This document shows positions 60,964-64,000 of a stretch of DNA of 64,000 bases, piece by piece; within the stretch, counting starts at the first letter, position 1, and each line of letters begins with the position of its first letter. Below the pieces are notes generated by a model that worked only from the letters and a program-made list of their open reading frames with translations, did not search any database and had not been told where the DNA came from. Made by a program: the position numbers and the translations under genes. The DNA comes from Stromatinia cepivora. Lineage: Eukaryota; Ascomycota; Leotiomycetes; Helotiales; Sclerotiniaceae. The DNA lies in contig RCTD01000010.1 of NCBI GenBank assembly GCA_014898415.1, positions 372,001 through 436,000 of the forward strand. Direction: 5' to 3'.

Positions 60964-60968
60964 ACTCA

Positions 60969-61131
60969 TTTGTAGACTACAAAATTGTATATATGCATTA
61001 TTAGAGTTACCATTTTATTATACTAAATTGTATAATTTGTAACGCATACACACAGATGATCAGCTTATAAATGGATATAGGAGATAAGAGGTATCACATG
61101 GTTAGCCTCCTGTGGTTCACGATTCGTGATA
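60969..61131 (-). repeat. 5' LTR of the outer gypsy element, second part
   Basis: Aligns to 47866-48028; ends GATTCGTGATA, then AAAAA. Confidence 0.9.
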
Positions 61132-61326
61132 AAAAATATAATAAAGGAAGATTATAATTTGACAAAAGAAATCATTAGTAAGGCTTCCTTTAACAAATAA
61201 TATACTAATATAAACACTTCTTTATATATATTTAACTAACCTTTATTATTCAGATTAATAAACCTTATTATTAAATAAAAAATAAAGATTAATAAAAAAA
61301 TAATATATTATTATTATTAGGGTTTA

Positions 61327-61800
61327 ATGAATATAATATACAAAAATGATTTTAAGATGCTACTTTCAAATATATTATATATACCAAAACTAAGAATAAA
61401 CTTGCTATCAGGAAAAAGGATCTGCAAAACAAAGCTACAAAGGGAATTCAACTTTCATCATATATATTTCAAGAAGAACAATAAGAAAGTCATCTATATT
61501 AGAATATAAGACGGAATATATATAATTTCATATATAACCAAAGAATATAAGGATATAATTCTCTATTCAAATATATATCAAAATGTTCAAGAAAAAGGCT
61601 TTTCTTTAAAGATAATCGATGGTACTAAAGATACCGATGACGAATTAATATTCAAAAAAAAAGAAAGATACTTATTATAACAACGAAGTTTCAATCATTT
61701 AGGTTCAAATAAAATCAAGAATTTATACAAGATATCCAATATAATCAAACCAATAAAGATTTCAATTGAATTAGATATCTATAAAATATATATATTCATC
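61327..61800 (+). pseudogene. GAG-pre-integrase remnant of the second copia element
   Basis: Open from 61327 to 61509 (MLLSNILYIPKLRINLLSGK), then broken; continues as ...FNHLGSNKIKNLYKISNIIK, the H...C-type GAG-pre-integrase region. Direct counterpart of 44127-44480 in the first copia. Confidence 0.8.
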
Positions 61801-61839
61801 AAAATAATCAATTGTATTCCAAAATAATTAAATTTACAC

Positions 61840-62330
61840 AAATCAAAGAGATTCGAATTTATATATTTCGATATTACAGAATTATTTCTAAAATCGATTC
61901 GAAGGAATCGTTATTTCATATTAATCATTGATAATTATACAAAAGTAAATTGGATTATACTATTTAAACAAAAAAACGATATAATTCAAATATTGAAAAT
62001 TTAGAAAAAGGAAATGGAATTGATTATTAAAGAAAAGATCATTATAGTTAAGATTGATAACGTATTAGAACTTTTATAAACTATTTATAAATAATCATTA
62101 GGTATACAATCCGAAATTACAATAATTGCTTTTTTATATCAAAACGGATCTACAGAATAAAATATAAGCATTATAGAAATAGATATAAAAATAATACTAT
62201 AAAGAAATTAAATTATCATTAAAGTTTTGGGATGAAGTTATAAAGTACGATATTTATATTAGGAATTATATTAATATTGATCCTGATATAAACAGAATAA
62301 ATTAATCCTTTATAGAAGTTTTTATAAATA
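61840..62330 (+). pseudogene. Integrase remnant of the second copia element
   Basis: Reads FEFIYFDITELFLKSIRRNR, then YFILIIDNYTKVNWIILFKQ, closely matching 44021-43803 in the first copia. In-frame stops are present. Confidence 0.75.
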
Positions 62331-62736
62331 TAATATTAGATATAAAAATATACAAAATCTAGGAGAGCAAATGTTACGCTTATATCAATCCCAAGATTAT
62401 TCCGAAAAAGCAAAGATACAATAAATTGCGGAACACTTCGAAAATTGATATATTCTTAGGATATTCAAAAATTATAAACAAATATATCAAAATATATTTT
62501 CCAAAACTAAATTATATATTTCGATTAAATAGAATAATTATAAATGAATTTCATTAAGGAAAAGATTTGGATTTTAAATTAAGAAATTATGAATCAGGCC
62601 TATAAGGAACAAAGAATATAGAGCTAGATCGAAGATTTTGTGGTAGATCGATAGCAAATAAAGTACTTTTTCTATTTTCAATATCAAACGCGATATTTAT
62701 ATTACCTTCCAAATATTTTTTTTAATAGATATTATA

Positions 62737-63396
62737 TTGAGTTCAGTGATTATATCAAGTATTCCAATTGTCGAATTGAAATCAGGTAAATTAGATACAT
62801 CAATATCAATATATAATAAAAATGAAAATAGTAATATCCAGAAGATAAATCAAAAATCTTCTTTTAAGGATATTTCAAATATCGAATCTATTATTCCAAA
62901 GGTTTCAATCCAAAAATCAACTTTTGTAGATCCTGAATTTGTACCGAAAGCAAAATTTAAGATCGTTTTAAATTTTATTGATAAGTTTATTTCAATAGAA
63001 TTAAAAAACAAAGTAAATTCATAATTATCTAAAATTGAACAAAAGGATATAATAAATTTTGAAGATAAACCCCCAAGGTATTTAATACAAAAACAGAAAA
63101 GAGATATAGAATAAAATCCTGAAAAAAAACGGGAAAGCAAGATTATAAAAACATTGATTACAATATTTATACAAATCAAAATTCAAGAAAGTATAGAATA
63201 TATTATAATTATAATCCTAATTATTTACAAAATGAATTTTTATATCAAAAACAAAATCGTTTTAGATTTTATAACTTCGTTAATAGATATAGATAATACA
63301 AAAGATATAATATATCCGATCAAAAAAGTTTTGGGAATCAAAATATTAAGAATTTATAAAAAAGCAATATCGGATCAAAAACATTCTGAAAAATGA
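62737..63396 (+). pseudogene. Linker (integrase-RT) remnant of the second copia element
   Basis: Open stretches 62737-63024 and 63154-63396, rich in Ser/Ile/Lys, align with the minus-strand stretches 43100-42762 and 42752-42393 of the first copia. Contains ALISQKHSEKW-like sequence typical of the start of the copia RT region (A..D..W..A...E). Confidence 0.75.
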
Positions 63397-63499
63397 AAGG
63401 AAACTATTCAAAAGGAAATCATATCTTTAATTCAAAATGATACTTGAAAAGAATATATATTCCTTAAAAGAAATAATCTGATTTCAATGAAATAAATAT

Positions 63500-64000
63500 T
63501 TATAATTAAAATCAAGAATAACAAAATAGAACGATTCAAAATAAGATTAATAATTCGAAGATTCAATTAAATACTAGGAAAAAATTACAACAAAACATTT
63601 ATATCAACAATAAGGCTAAATATACTCAAACTATTTCTAACTATTATTACAAAGGAAAATTTAGAATGCTTATATTTCGATATCAAAAATGCCTTTATTG
63701 AATTATATTTGAAGGAAAAGATTTACTTCGAATTACCTCAAAATATCAAAATCGAAAAGGGATATATACTATAAATTCTATAAAGTTTATATAGTTTGAA
63801 ACAAACTGAAAGGGATTAGAATTTATTATTGAAGAAAAAGCTTTTAAGTATAGACTTTATATAAAGTTTAATAGATCCATATCTATATATATCCAAAGAT
63901 TATAATATAATATTATTAATATATATCGATGATATCGTTATTACATTATGTATATCATTATAAATCATTTAATTCGATGAAAAGCTATTAGCCTATTTTA
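63500..64000 (+). pseudogene. Reverse transcriptase remnant of the second copia element, cut by window edge
   Basis: Reads DIKNAFIELYLKEKIYFELP, then a SLKQTERD block, then DPYLYISKDYNIILLIYIDD and IVIT; these are the RVT_2 landmarks DVxxAFL, YGLKQ, DxxLY and YVDD. YIDD is intact. Continues past 64000. Confidence 0.85.

Larger units (their letters stand above)
54624..60968 (-). mobile_element. Inner nested Ty3/gypsy element (54629-60963) with its TSDs
   Basis: LTRs of 320 bp each at 54629-54948 and 60644-60963; target duplication ACTCA at 54624-54628 and 60964-60968. Length 6335 bp. Minus-strand order from high to low coordinates is gag (about 60.5-59.0 kb), protease (about 58.9 kb), RT (58404-57715), then integrase (about 57-56 kb). 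Antisense (plus-strand) reading frames lie between the integrase and the 3' LTR (54992-55640). Being inside another element's LTR, it is the youngest insertion of the nest. Confidence 0.92.
47742..61136 (-). mobile_element. Outer nested Ty3/gypsy element (47747-61131) with its TSDs
   Basis: The 3' LTR (minus orientation) is 47747-48028, 282 bp. The 5' LTR is split into 54510-54628 and 60969-61131 (119 + 163 = 282 bp) by the inner element. Flanking AAAAA duplications are at 47742-47746 and 61132-61136. Without the insert, the element is about 7045 bp. Minus-strand RT is readable at 51.2-51.65 kb. It sits inside the plus-strand copia element. Confidence 0.9.
46266..64000 (+). mobile_element. 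Second Ty1/copia element, plus strand, hosts nested insertions, runs off right edge
   Basis: The 5' LTR is 46266-46431 (166 bp, TGTTGG...TTAATA), an inverted copy of the neighbour's LTRs. Gag-like sequence (46.87-47.74 kb) is cut at 47746 by the gypsy element 47747-61131 (TSD AAAAA). After it, copia sequence resumes: GAG-pre-integrase (61327-61509), integrase (about 61.8-62.3 kb), linker (62737-63180) and RT (about 63.5-64.0 kb, with YIDDIVIT at 63923-63946). The 3' LTR lies beyond the window. Same family as the element at 40674-46154. Confidence 0.88.

Overview
The window looks like nuclear DNA of a filamentous ascomycete, most likely a leotiomycete of the Sclerotiniaceae (Botrytis/Sclerotinia type). 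This is inferred from short GT-AG introns (47-104 nt) with CTAAC/CTGAC-like branch points, a Helo-like N-terminal + ankyrin protein, several 2EXR-domain proteins, a GH18 glycosidase, and very AT-rich DNA made of LTR retrotransposons decayed by C-to-T/G-to-A changes (the RIP signature). The species cannot be fixed from sequence alone.

Layout. (1) 1-13.7 kb is AT-rich: a decayed minus-strand Ty3/gypsy element running off the left edge, followed by a full-length plus-strand Ty3/gypsy element (5691-13094; 292-bp LTRs; 5-bp target duplication AGGTC). (2) 13.7-39.7 kb is a gene-bearing island of balanced composition. It holds a 2EXR pseudogene (14.0-15.0 kb), a seven-exon Helo-like/ankyrin gene (15734-19152, minus, 990 aa), a Cys-rich fragment, a two-exon GH18 gene (20206-21283), a coiled-coil gene with one in-frame stop (21999-22998), a 2EXR gene with a duplicated exon (23626-24839), an alpha/beta-hydrolase pseudogene (25144-25540), a gene-poor segment with about 18 same-strand copies of a roughly 25-bp motif (25947-29740), a three-exon GT8/GNT1-like glycosyltransferase (33147-34486), a four-exon 2EXR gene with an RG-rich tail (34948-36932, minus), and a paralogous 2EXR gene with a frameshift (37571-38785, minus). 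(3) 40.7-64 kb is AT-rich again: a complete minus-strand Ty1/copia element (40674-46154, TSD TAATA), then 111 bp later a plus-strand relative that runs off the right edge. That second copia holds a minus-strand gypsy element (47747-61131, TSD AAAAA), whose 5' LTR is itself split by another minus-strand gypsy element (54629-60963, TSD ACTCA). This is a three-level nest whose boundaries close to the base.

How it fits together. The island carries accessory gene families (NLR-like, 2EXR, chitinase-type) with recent decay (stops, frameshifts), typical of a fast-evolving compartment between RIP-affected transposon blocks. No single pathway links the genes. The most unusual structure is the motif array at 25.9-29.7 kb: a CGG-containing box followed after about 16-18 nt by a TGCAACAAA box, all in one orientation, with non-homologous DNA between copies. 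I cannot assign it to any known element class.
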